Assembly: GCA_937907025.1 (NCBI GenBank)
Contig: CALESJ010000046.1
Location: 1-64,000, forward strand
Length of the DNA: 64,000 nucleotides
Direction: 5' to 3'
DNA from: an uncultured Faecalibacterium sp.
Lineage (GTDB): Bacteria > Bacillota > Clostridia > Oscillospirales > Ruminococcaceae
The stretch's first letter is position 1; each line of letters begins with the position of its first letter. The position numbers and the translations under genes are program-made. Shown here piece by piece: positions 32,707 to 40,907 of this stretch. The notes under the pieces are model-generated. The model made no database searches, had not been told where the DNA came from, and worked only from the letters and a program-made list of their open reading frames with translations.

Positions 32707-34014
32707 ATGAAGATCAATCGTGAACCGGAAAAGCATTCTTCGTCCAGGCGTGAGCCTGCCCGGCCTTCCCGCCATGAATCCGCCCCGGAACAGCCGCAGC
32801 GCCGCGCGTACGATGTGGCCCAGGACGGCGGGTTCGATGACCCGGAACCGACCGTGGAAGAGGAGGAAGAGGTGGTTGTCAAAAAGCGCCGTTTCCCCGT
32901 CGGATTGTTGATCGTGGTGATCATCCTGGCACTGGTCGGTGTGGCCGGCTGGAAGATGATGCAGTTTTACAGCGAGGTGGATGGACATGGTTCCGTTGGC
33001 CAGGAAGTGACGGTCACAGTGAATCAGGGGTCTTCCGTGGCGGATATCGCTTCGGTGCTGAAACAGAACAACGTCATCAAATATGATTGGCTTTTCAAAC
33101 TGTACACCAAGTACAGCGGCCGCGCCAGCGGATTGCAGTACGGCGATTTCCAGGTCCATTCCGGCATGTCGTATAATGACATCATCACCACGCTGTCGGA
33201 ACAGAAAGTGTTCCGAGATACGGTCCGTGTGACCATTCCCGAAGGTACCACCGCCGTGGGTGTGGCCCAGATCTTTGTGGACCAGGGCCTGGTGGACGGT
33301 GTGGATACCTTCCTGAACTGCGCCGAAGGCAAAGACGGTTCGGATTTCAGCCAGTACGATTTCTGGAACCAGATCCCGGATAATGAGGGCCGTCTGCTCA
33401 AGTGTGAAGGGTATCTCTTCCCGGACACCTATGAGTTCTACACCGATGCCACCGTGTACGATATCGTGGACCGGCTGTACTCGGAGTTTGATACCAAGAC
33501 CGAAGGGCTGATGTCCACCATCGAGGAGAAGGGGACTACCCTGGACCAGGTGGTCATTCTGGCCTCCTTCATCCAGGAGGAAGCCGGTATGCCGGCGGAA
33601 GATTACAAGGTCAGCGCCTGCTTCCACAACCGCCTGGAATCCGATGATCCCCTGTGGGCAGAACACAAGCTGGAATCCAACGCCAGCAGCTATATCACCA
33701 ACGACGGGGACAACAACTATCTCTGGAACTCTCCCATGGCGGAGTATATGGGCTGGCCGGAGGCTGGTGCCATTCCGGACGAAGTTCTGGCCGCCTATGA
33801 CACCTACCGCATCAGCGGCCTGCCGGCGGGCGCTATCTCCAACCCCGGCATCGACGCCATTGATGCGGCCTTGAACCCGGATGAGGAGTTCATGGCCGAG
33901 GGCTACTACTTCTTTGTTACCGGCCGCCCCGGCAATGAATACGAGGGACAGTACCTCTATGCCAAGACCGCCGATGAACACTACGAGAACTGTGTCAAGG
34001 CCGGATGGGCCTGA
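32707..34014 (+). CDS. mltG: Endolytic murein transglycosylase MltG
   Basis: A 435-residue membrane-anchored lytic transglycosylase that cuts nascent glycan strands. An N-terminal cytoplasmic arm of about 75 residues, rich in proline, arginine and glutamate, precedes one membrane helix (FPVGLLIVVIILALVGVAGW). A LysM-like domain (VTVNQGSSVADIASVLKQN) follows, and then the YceG core: EGYLFPDTYEF, the catalytic glutamate region ASFIQEEAG (E291/E292), FHNRL, and SGLPAGAISNPG. AAAAGGAGC precedes the ATG. The next gene is a U32-family protein, the same order as yrrL...yrrO in Bacillus subtilis. Confidence 0.96.
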   Translation: MKINREPEKHSSSRREPARPSRHESAPEQPQRRAYDVAQDGGFDDPEPTVEEEEEVVVKKRRFPVGLLIVVIILALVGVAGWKMMQFYSEVDGHGSVGQEVTVTVNQGSSVADIASVLKQNNVIKYDWLFKLYTKYSGRASGLQYGDFQVHSGMSYNDIITTLSEQKVFRDTVRVTIPEGTTAVGVAQIFVDQGLVDGVDTFLNCAEGKDGSDFSQYDFWNQIPDNEGRLLKCEGYLFPDTYEFYTDATVYDIVDRLYSEFDTKTEGLMSTIEEKGTTLDQVVILASFIQEEAGMPAEDYKVSACFHNRLESDDPLWAEHKLESNASSYITNDGDNNYLWNSPMAEYMGWPEAGAIPDEVLAAYDTYRISGLPAGAISNPGIDAIDAALNPDEEFMAEGYYFFVTGRPGNEYEGQYLYAKTADEHYENCVKAGWA

Positions 34015-34041
34015 TTCCAGCTGTAAGGAAAGGAAATATGC

Positions 34042-35271
34042 ATGCTTTCACAGCCTGAACTGCTGTCCCCGGCGGGCAGCCTGGAAACTCTGAAATATGC
34101 GGTGCTGTACGGGGCGGATGCCGTGTACTGCGCCTTGCCCCAGTTCGGCATGCGCGCTGCGCCGCCGAACCTGACCAATGAAGAACTGCACGAGGGCTGC
34201 ATCTTTGCCCATGCCCGCGGCCGCAGGGTATATCTGACCCTGAACACCCTGCCCACCAATGAGGAACTGGATCTGCTGCCCCAAGCCATGAAGGATGCCT
34301 CTGCCGCCGGTGTGGACGCCTTCATCATTGCAGACCTGGGCGTTCTGGCCCTGGCGCAGAAGTATGCCCCGGAGGTGGAAGTGCACTTTTCCACCCAGGC
34401 GGGCATCGCCAACTATGCCGCCGCTACCCAGGCTTACAAGATGGGAGCCAAGCGGGTGGTGCTGGCCCGGGAACTGAGCCTGACCGATATTGCTAAGATC
34501 CGGGACAACACCCCGCCGGAACTGGAACTGGAAGCCTTTGTGCATGGTGCCATGTGCATGAGCGTGTCTGGCCGGTGCCTGCTGTCCAGCTATATGACCG
34601 GGCGCAGCGGAAACCGCGGCGAATGCGCCCAGCCTTGCCGCTGGAAGTACTACCTGGTGGAGGAACACCGCCCCGGCCAGTACATGGAGATCGGGGAAAA
34701 CCAGGATGGCAGCTATATTCTGAACGCCAACGACCTGTGCACCGCGCCGTTTGTTGACCTGCTGTGCAAGGCAGGGGTGGACAGCCTGAAAATTGAGGGC
34801 CGCGCCAAGACCTTCTATTATGTGGCTTCGGTCACCAGCGCGTACCGCCGTGCTCTGGATACCTACCTGGCCGACCCGTACCGCGATGATTTCGAGCTGC
34901 CCGATGCGGTCATTGAGGAACTCAACCGCACCAGCCACCGCCACTATTCGCCGGGATTCTATTTCGGCAAGGAAAAGGCCCTGCAGACCCCCAGCCACAC
35001 CTATGTGCGGGACTGGGACTTCATCGGAACAGTGGACAACTGGGAGAACGGTGTGGCTTCCTGCACCCAGCGCAGCAAGTTCTGCCTGGGCGATACCCTG
35101 GAAGTGCTGCAGCCGGACGGGTCGGTGTATACGCTCACGCCCGACTGGATCAAGAACGAGGAAGGGGAGAATGTGGATGCCACGCCCCATCCGCTGATGC
35201 ACTATACAATTCCCTGCGAAAAGCCGCTGATGCCGTACAGCCTGCTGCGTATGCAGAAAACGGAACAATAA
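34042..35271 (+). CDS. Peptidase U32 family protein (TrhP-like)
   Basis: A 409-residue protein starting MLSQPELLSPAGSLETLKYA, a standard U32 N-terminus. The PROSITE-type U32 signature is present as LEAFVHGAMCMSVSGRCLLS, with further cysteines in RGECAQPCRW typical of members now known to take part in tRNA U34 5-hydroxylation (TrhP, E. coli YegQ) rather than proteolysis. IKIEGR-like DSLKIEGRAKTFYYV is also conserved. AAGGAAAGG precedes the ATG at 34042. Position after mltG matches the Firmicutes yrrN/yrrO context. Only one U32 gene is present here. Confidence 0.92.
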   Translation: MLSQPELLSPAGSLETLKYAVLYGADAVYCALPQFGMRAAPPNLTNEELHEGCIFAHARGRRVYLTLNTLPTNEELDLLPQAMKDASAAGVDAFIIADLGVLALAQKYAPEVEVHFSTQAGIANYAAATQAYKMGAKRVVLARELSLTDIAKIRDNTPPELELEAFVHGAMCMSVSGRCLLSSYMTGRSGNRGECAQPCRWKYYLVEEHRPGQYMEIGENQDGSYILNANDLCTAPFVDLLCKAGVDSLKIEGRAKTFYYVASVTSAYRRALDTYLADPYRDDFELPDAVIEELNRTSHRHYSPGFYFGKEKALQTPSHTYVRDWDFIGTVDNWENGVASCTQRSKFCLGDTLEVLQPDGSVYTLTPDWIKNEEGENVDATPHPLMHYTIPCEKPLMPYSLLRMQKTEQ

Positions 35272-35275
35272 AACC

Positions 35276-35321
35276 AAAAGAGCCGTACAAGCCCGTAAAG
35301 AGGCCTGTACGGCTCTTTTTT
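35276..35321. terminator. Bidirectional terminator
   Basis: AAAAGAGCCGTACA (35276-35289) pairs with TGTACGGCTCTTTT (35306-35319), between the U32 gene and the convergent helicase gene. Confidence 0.9.
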
Positions 35322-37749
35322 ATTCTGTGACATCGGGGACGTCTGCCTGCCAGAAATCGCGCAGAGCGTCTGTCAGGGCCTGCTCTGTGTATATCGTGCG
35401 CAGATGGGACCAGTGAGGCGGCATCAGCCGCAGATAATCGGGGGTGATGAATCGGCTGTCGAACAGCAACACCACACCCCGGTCCTCCGGCGTGCGGATC
35501 AGCCGCCCGGCGGCCTGCAGCACCTTGTTCATGCCGGGGTAGCGGTACGCATAGTCAAACCCGCAGCCCCGGGTCTGTTCAAAGTGGTCGCGCAGCTTTT
35601 CCTGCCGGGCGCTTACCTGTGGCAGGCCGGGCCCTACCACTGCCACGCCCACCAGACGGTCCCCGGCCAGGTCCACGCCCTCACCGAACACGCCGCCCAG
35701 CACCGCAAAGCCCAACAGGCTGCGGGCGGGGGAAGGCGCAAAGCGGGTGAGAAAATCAGCGCGCTGTTCCTCGTCCATGGAACTTTCCTGGCGGCATACG
35801 TCCAGCTCCGGATACTGGGTGCAGAAACTATCGTACACCTTGTCCATGTAGGCGTAGCTGGGGAAAAAGGCCAGATAATTGCCCGTCCGGGCCTGTACCA
35901 TGGCCGCCAGATAGGATGCAATGGCCGGAATGCTGTTTTCCCGGTCCCGGTAGCGGGTGCTGACGTTCCGGGCACACAAGAGCGCCATATTGCTCTGGGG
36001 AAAAGGACTGCGCAATGCCACTGCCCGGGCCTGTTCCAGACCGCACAGGTCCTTGTAATAAGAGGCCGGCGTGAGCGTGGCACTGAACAGGACAGCCGCC
36101 CGGCCAAGGGCAAAATCCGCAGCCAGAAAAGCACTAGGGTCCAGGCACAGCATGGAGGCCCGCACCTGCGCCCCGTAAGCGCTGATCTGCAAAACAAAAT
36201 GTTCGTCGAAGGTTTCGGCCACTCGCAGCCAGTCGCGGGCATCAAAGTATAGCTGCAAAAGCTCTGCGTGCAGTTCGTCGGCCTCCCGGTGGTCGTCCAG
36301 CCAGATTTCCAGCTGTTCGCACAGCCGCGTCAGCAGCCGGTCAAAGGCGTCATCCCGGGAAGATTCAAAGAGAGTTTGCCCAAACCGTGCGTCCTGCCCG
36401 GAAGCTGCCTCCTCGCACCGGTGCCGCCATTCAATAAAATAGTTGTTGACCTTGCTCAGCGCCGTTTTTAAGGAGCTCTTGCCTTTGCCCAGATCTTTTT
36501 TAGCCTGATAAAAGGCGGCCTTTTCCAACGTGGCACTGTGCATGTCCCGGGCGCGGTCGGGCAGGTTGTGGGCTTCGTCAATGAGGAACAGGTATTCACC
36601 CTTGGATTCAAAAAAACGTTGCAGCCGTACCACGGGATCAAACAGATAGTTATAATCTCCGATAATCACATCGCTCCACAGCGAAAGGTCCAGCCCCATC
36701 TCAAAGGGACAGACCCGGTGTTTGCGGGCGTATTCCTGTAGCAGAGAAGCACTCAGGGCGGCCGTCCGGTCATGCAGGGCGTCCCACAGAGCCTCCTTGA
36801 TGCGGTCAAAATAACCGTTGGCGTACGGACAGGCTTCGGGGGTGCATTCCCGGGTTTCACACAGGCAGATTTTGTCTTTGGCGGTCAAGGTTACACTGCG
36901 CAGCGGCAGAGTCGCGTCGCGGGCCCGCAGCAGGTCCAGCGCCGATTCCGCCGCTGCGCGGGTGGTGCCCCGGGCTGTCAGGTAGAACACCGGCCCGGGA
37001 ACACCGTTGCCCAGGGCTTTCAGGGCAGGAAACAGCACGCTCATGGTCTTCCCGATGCCGGTAGGAGCCTGACACAGCAGCTGTCCGCCGTCCCGACAGA
37101 CTTTGTACACTTCGGAGATCATGGCGCGCTGTCCCGGCCGGTACTCCTCAAAGGGAAAAGCAAGCTCTTTCAGAGCGGCCCGGCTTTTGGCTTGCCAGTC
37201 GGCGGCCAGACGGGCCCAGGGAGCGTACCGGCGCAGCAGGTCCTGTACAATGCCGTCCAGCTCTTCAGCCGTGTAGGTGCGCTCGTAACGCACCACCAGC
37301 TCTTCATCTACCTGGAAATAGGTCAGCAGGACCGTGACCTGGGGCAGATCATTCTGCAAAGCGTAGATGGCGGCGTATACCTGGCCCTGGGCCCAGTGTT
37401 CGGGGGCGTGGTCCTCGGTGATGTCCGGCATGGGCAGGGTGGTGGACTTGATCTCCTCAATCACCGAAAGCCCATCCCGGGTAAAGATGCCGTCTGCCCG
37501 GCCGTCCAGGGTATAGGTGATGCCTTCGCAGGTATACTCCTGCCGCAAAGGCACTTCAGCCTTGTAGTCTTCGTGTTCCTTGATGGCGGCACGCTGCAGG
37601 CGGCGATGGATACGGGCGCCTTCGTTGGCCCGGTCAAACCCGGAAAAGCGGCTGTCGATGCTGCCGGTACGCAGCAGAAACTCAACAAGCCGCCGCACGG
37701 ACAGTGCGACGGCCAGCGGTGCCTGATTGTCGGAAGTGATGTCAGACAT
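35320..37749 (-). CDS. PD-(D/E)XK nuclease domain fused to DinG/XPD-type helicase
   Basis: An 809-residue protein. The N-terminal 190 residues look like a RecB/Cas4-type PD-(D/E)XK domain: YTLDGRADGIFTRDGLSVIEEIKST gives D and E-x-K (quoted in parts: LDGRADGI, IEEIKST), and GQVYAAIY supplies the Q-x3-Y motif. The rest is a superfamily 2 XPD/DinG-like helicase: LCQAPTGIGKTMSVLFP (Walker A), a cysteine set CLCETRECTPEACPY fitting the XPD Fe-S cluster, LFLIDEAHNLPDRAR (DEAH), and the C-terminal AAGRLIRTPEDRGVV. AAAAGGAG precedes the ATG. It presumably unwinds and trims DNA in repair. Distinct from DnaQ-fused DinG of Bacillus. Confidence 0.88.
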   Translation of the reverse strand: MSDITSDNQAPLAVALSVRRLVEFLLRTGSIDSRFSGFDRANEGARIHRRLQRAAIKEHEDYKAEVPLRQEYTCEGITYTLDGRADGIFTRDGLSVIEEIKSTTLPMPDITEDHAPEHWAQGQVYAAIYALQNDLPQVTVLLTYFQVDEELVVRYERTYTAEELDGIVQDLLRRYAPWARLAADWQAKSRAALKELAFPFEEYRPGQRAMISEVYKVCRDGGQLLCQAPTGIGKTMSVLFPALKALGNGVPGPVFYLTARGTTRAAAESALDLLRARDATLPLRSVTLTAKDKICLCETRECTPEACPYANGYFDRIKEALWDALHDRTAALSASLLQEYARKHRVCPFEMGLDLSLWSDVIIGDYNYLFDPVVRLQRFFESKGEYLFLIDEAHNLPDRARDMHSATLEKAAFYQAKKDLGKGKSSLKTALSKVNNYFIEWRHRCEEAASGQDARFGQTLFESSRDDAFDRLLTRLCEQLEIWLDDHREADELHAELLQLYFDARDWLRVAETFDEHFVLQISAYGAQVRASMLCLDPSAFLAADFALGRAAVLFSATLTPASYYKDLCGLEQARAVALRSPFPQSNMALLCARNVSTRYRDRENSIPAIASYLAAMVQARTGNYLAFFPSYAYMDKVYDSFCTQYPELDVCRQESSMDEEQRADFLTRFAPSPARSLLGFAVLGGVFGEGVDLAGDRLVGVAVVGPGLPQVSARQEKLRDHFEQTRGCGFDYAYRYPGMNKVLQAAGRLIRTPEDRGVVLLFDSRFITPDYLRLMPPHWSHLRTIYTEQALTDALRDFWQADVPDVTE

Positions 37750-37767
37750 CAGAAAATACGGCTCCTT

Positions 37768-38877
37768 TTACTTTGTTTCACGTTCAAAAAGTTCCTGTTC
37801 CACCCGCAGACGGATGCGGTCCACGGTCTGAAAATCCGAAGCCTGCACATAGTAGCGTTCCAGCGCATCGTGCAGCGTTTTGGCAGCCGCCTGGACTTCA
37901 CAGGTCTTATCCAACAAATGAAAGGCCAGTTTCTTGTGATACGCCAGCAAACGCTTGCAGCGCGGGTCCGGGGCGTGTGTGATGAAGCGGGTGGCGTGGA
38001 TGTTTTTCTGCCCGGCAAAGTCCATGGGGTGCCACGGATTGCTGGTCACAAAACCCAGGCCCAAAGAGGGAACGAACAGGTGGTCGATCTTTCCCCGTTG
38101 GTCACTGGCGCAGCGGCAGACATAAGTGTCGTATCCGTTTTGCCGGGCGTGTTCGGCCAGCTGCTCCATCATCCGGGAAGTGCAGGCCCCGTAAGGGTCA
38201 TGAATCGCATACAGCGTTTTTCCGGCCAGATGCGGTATGGTCTGCCGGAACACTGTCAGTCTTTTGGGTGTGGGGGCGCTGAGAAGGCGGATATACTGCT
38301 GCCCGGGGACCGTAACGCGGCGGGACGGCATGGTGCGGGCGGCCAGCCGGGCGGTGAAGGTATCCAGTTTTTTTCCATCCAGCAGTTCGCCAGCCAGTAC
38401 GCGGTGGCGCAGCAGTACGGCACAGGCCAAAGCCCAGTGGGCGGATGCCTGCTGCATCAGCCGGGCGTGCTCACGTCCCAGCTGCAGGATCTCGGCCCTG
38501 CGCCGGACCAGATACCCATGATCCAGGGCGTCGTACAACGGGATCAGCCGCTCGGCGGCATCGGGAAATTTGCAGTCCAGGGTATGCGGCGCCGTGGCGT
38601 CCAGCACCAGGGCACCCACGTCGCTCATCCGCACGCCGTCCAGACTGTCCGGGTCGCTGGAGCAGTGAATGCGCTCAATCCGGCAGCCTTCGCAGCGACC
38701 AAGGGCGGCGTCCCGTTCCAGAAGACGGCGCATCAGGGTGGATTTACCGCATCCGGGGCCTGCCTTGATAAGCCAAGGAGTGATCTGCGGGTCGGCGGCA
38801 GCTTCGGCAAACCAGCCGGTGAAACCGGAGGGGGACAATGCCCCCAGAAAGAAATCCAGTACAGGCTTGCATTGCAT
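37768..38877 (-). CDS. P-loop ATPase of the PRK06851 type
   Basis: A 369-residue protein with a clear Walker A, KAGPGCGKSTLMRRL, near residue 40, and the stretches HCSSDPDSLDGVRM and LVLDATAPHTLD, which I recognise from an uncharacterised Firmicutes P-loop family (PRK06851). The second half has TLYAIHDPYGACTSRMMEQL, which occupies the place of a second, degenerate P-loop, and the family-like LFVPSLGLGFVTSNPWHP. The role is unknown. It lies 18 bases before the helicase gene in the same direction, so the two are probably co-transcribed. AGGAGGT lies before the ATG on the minus strand. Confidence 0.75.
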   Translation of the reverse strand: MQCKPVLDFFLGALSPSGFTGWFAEAAADPQITPWLIKAGPGCGKSTLMRRLLERDAALGRCEGCRIERIHCSSDPDSLDGVRMSDVGALVLDATAPHTLDCKFPDAAERLIPLYDALDHGYLVRRRAEILQLGREHARLMQQASAHWALACAVLLRHRVLAGELLDGKKLDTFTARLAARTMPSRRVTVPGQQYIRLLSAPTPKRLTVFRQTIPHLAGKTLYAIHDPYGACTSRMMEQLAEHARQNGYDTYVCRCASDQRGKIDHLFVPSLGLGFVTSNPWHPMDFAGQKNIHATRFITHAPDPRCKRLLAYHKKLAFHLLDKTCEVQAAAKTLHDALERYYVQASDFQTVDRIRLRVEQELFERETK

Positions 38878-39017
38878 GGTTCATAACCTCCTTATCGGCA
38901 AGAATCTGAACCATGTTATGCAGGGCAAAAGAAGGCCGTGCAGCGGGAGGGGGCAAAAGCCGGGTTTTGTTGCGGTGAAAGAACGGTTTACCGCCATCCT
39001 GCGGCAAAACCAAAAAA

Positions 39018-39584
39018 TCAATAGGTGTGGTCGCATACCTCGTGAATCTTGTCACGCAGAGCCACGAAGTCCTCAAAGGCCTGGGGTTTGCTGTGCGGAT
39101 TGCGCAGCAGCGCGGCCGGGTGCAGCGTCGCCATGAACAGCGTACCCTGCTTGTCAAAAAACTTGCCGTGGTCCTTGGTAACCGAAAGGTTCTTGTCGAT
39201 CATCTGCTGGGCGGAAATACGGCCCAGGCACACCACAATTTTTGGGCGAAGCAGCTGGAACTGCTGCCGCAGCCAGGGCATGCAGGCAGCGGATTCTTCC
39301 GGCAGGGGGTCACGGTTTTCCGGCGGACGACATTTGACAATGTTGGCAATAAAGATGTTGCGGTTGCGGTCCAGGTCGATGGCTTCCAGGTAGCTGTCCA
39401 GCAGTTTGCCGCTTCGGCCCACAAACGGCAGACCCTGCTCGTCCTCGTTGGCGCCGGGACCTTCGCCCACAAACAGAACTTCCGCGTTGGGAACGCCCTG
39501 CCCGAATACCACATGTTTGCGGGTTTCACAAAGCCCGCAGCGTCGGCAGGCAAGACATTCAGTTTTCAAGGTTTCAAAGTCCAT
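39018..39584 (-). CDS. Uracil-DNA glycosylase, Fe-S type (family 4/5)
   Basis: A 188-residue glycosylase that removes uracil from DNA. It begins MDFETLKTECLACRRCGLCE with the cysteines that, together with later ones, bind a 4Fe-4S cluster. Motif A is VGEGPGANEDEQGLPFVGRS, followed by NIFIANIVKCRPPENRDPLP, and the C-terminal histidine motif is ATLHPAALLRNP. Length and motifs fit type 4 enzymes. It runs in the same direction as the P-loop/helicase pair but 140 bases upstream, and is divergent from a membrane-protein gene. Confidence 0.93.
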   Translation of the reverse strand: MDFETLKTECLACRRCGLCETRKHVVFGQGVPNAEVLFVGEGPGANEDEQGLPFVGRSGKLLDSYLEAIDLDRNRNIFIANIVKCRPPENRDPLPEESAACMPWLRQQFQLLRPKIVVCLGRISAQQMIDKNLSVTKDHGKFFDKQGTLFMATLHPAALLRNPHSKPQAFEDFVALRDKIHEVCDHTY

Positions 39585-39697
39585 TCAAAAACACCTCATT
39601 CCGGTATTCTGTGATTCGTAGGAAACAGCCGGTTTTCCCGGCCAAAAACGGGGCATACTGTGTATATCAAGTAAATGGGAGAGGGGAGAAAGGGCAG

Positions 39698-40249
39698 ATG
39701 CTGTACAGGCAGGTGCTGCTTCGTCTAGTGTGCCTTGCGTTCGGAACAGCGGTGCAGATGATTTTCATGGTGTGTATACACCGCTTCCGGACAGGCCGCC
39801 GGGAAAAGCGCAGCGCTTGGCTGCTGCAAGGAATGACTGGCATCTGTACCATGACAATGTGCTGCGCAACTGCGGTTTTAACGGTTCCGCTGTCGGTGCC
39901 CGTCACTATATTATATACGGGGCTGGGGATGGCAGTCGTCTGCATGGCAAGAAAACCGACCGGAATGGCCGAACAGCTGCCCATGCTGTGTACCTGGCTG
40001 ATACTGTATCTCCCGGTTACCGGGGCGCTTGCCTGCCTGGGCGGCGGATTGCTGGTTCTGACGGCAGATGTACCGGAAATAGCGGTACCGGCTATTCTGG
40101 TACTGGCCTCGCCCATGGCATTTCTGCAATTCGGGCCGGAAGGCGCCTTGGTCCTGCTGGGGACCGTTGCGTTATTGAGCTTTGGTCGGGGACTTCAATC
40201 GTGGAAATCCCTGCACGGCGCAGATACTTCCAGCACCGGAAATGCCTGA
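39698..40249 (+). CDS. Hypothetical membrane protein
   Basis: A 183-residue hydrophobic protein with about five membrane segments: the first near residues 5-22, then two between 45 and 85, one near 100-120 and one or two near 125-160. A basic cytoplasmic loop (HRFRTGRREKRS) follows the first helix. I recognise no family motif. ATG 39698 follows GAGGGGAG. It stands alone between the divergent glycosylase gene and the tRNA cluster. No clear terminator follows its stop. Confidence 0.55.
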   Translation: MLYRQVLLRLVCLAFGTAVQMIFMVCIHRFRTGRREKRSAWLLQGMTGICTMTMCCATAVLTVPLSVPVTILYTGLGMAVVCMARKPTGMAEQLPMLCTWLILYLPVTGALACLGGGLLVLTADVPEIAVPAILVLASPMAFLQFGPEGALVLLGTVALLSFGRGLQSWKSLHGADTSSTGNA

Positions 40250-40380
40250 TACCATCATACCATGCGGCACAAGGAATTGCAAAACGGACGAATAACCAAG
40301 AAAAGTCAAAAATAAAAGTACGATATAAAGAGAAAAACAAAGAATTTCAAATATTTTTTGAAAAAATCGGAAAAAACCTA

Positions 40381-40409
40381 TTGACATTTTGGGGTTCGTT
40401 GGATATAAT
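40381..40409 (+). promoter_or_regulatory. Promoter of the tRNA cluster
   Basis: TTGACA (40381-40386), 17 bases, TATAAT (40404-40409): both boxes perfect, about 58 bases before tRNA-Asp. Confidence 0.85.
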
Positions 40410-40466
40410 TATCAACGTTGCAGCCGCCAAGGCCAAGCGCCAAAGGCAAAAGCAACCGCTGGTTAT

Positions 40467-40543
40467 GGCCCGGTAGTTCAGTTGGTTAGAACGCTAGCCT
40501 GTCACGCTAGAGGTCGTCAGTTCGAGCCTGATTCGGGTCGCCA
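40467..40543 (+). tRNA. tRNA-Asp (GTC)
   Basis: A full cloverleaf: acceptor GGCCCGG with CTGGGCT-type pairing (two G-U pairs), D-arm AGTTCAGTTGGTTAGAACG, anticodon arm GCTAGCCTGTCACGCTAG with GTC, T-loop GTTCGAGCC, discriminator G and encoded CCA. Confidence 0.95.
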
Positions 40544-40546
40544 TCT

Positions 40547-40622
<76 letters not shown>

Positions 40623-40626
40623 GCGC

Positions 40627-40658
40627 AAGACCCACAGCTTTAGAACTGTGGGTCTTTT
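40627..40658 (+). terminator. Terminator-like hairpin inside the tRNA cluster
   Basis: AAGACCCACAG (40627-40637) pairs with CTGTGGGTCTT (40646-40656), followed by TT and a short AT stretch. It lies between tRNA-Thr and tRNA-Trp, four bases before the latter's 5' end. Confidence 0.7.
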
Positions 40659-40662
40659 ATGT

Positions 40663-40738
40663 AGGGGCATAGCTCAGTTGGTAGAGCAGCGGTCTCCAAA
40701 ACCGCGTGCCGAGGGTTCGAATCCTTCTACCCCTGCCA
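40663..40738 (+). tRNA. tRNA-Trp (CCA)
   Basis: Acceptor AGGGGCA with TACCCCT, D-arm AGCTCAGTTGGTAGAGC, anticodon stem GCGGT/ACCGC with CCA, T-arm GAGGGTTCGAATCCTTC, discriminator G and encoded CCA. The sixth acceptor pair is C-A instead of C-G, an oddity. Confidence 0.93.
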
Positions 40739-40773
40739 AAAAAGCCTGACCGAAATCGGTCAGGCTTTTTTGT
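40738..40773 (+). terminator. Terminator of the tRNA cluster
   Basis: AAAAGCCTGACCGA and TCGGTCAGGCTTTTTT form a perfect hairpin with a T-run directly after tRNA-Trp. Confidence 0.9.
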
Positions 40774-40814
40774 TTGCCTTTTTTCGCAGGCGGAAAAATA
40801 TTTCCGTACCCTGC

Positions 40815-40843
40815 TTGATTTTCCGTTTGCGTATCAGTATAAT
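40815..40843 (+). promoter_or_regulatory. Promoter of the second MATE gene
   Basis: TTGATT (40815-40820), 17 bases, TATAAT (40838-40843). Confidence 0.7.
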
Positions 40844-40907
40844 TATCACCGCGTTATGGCGCGGCCGTTGCCGCGCTGTTGTATTTTTGGCGATAGGGGA
40901 AAGCGGA

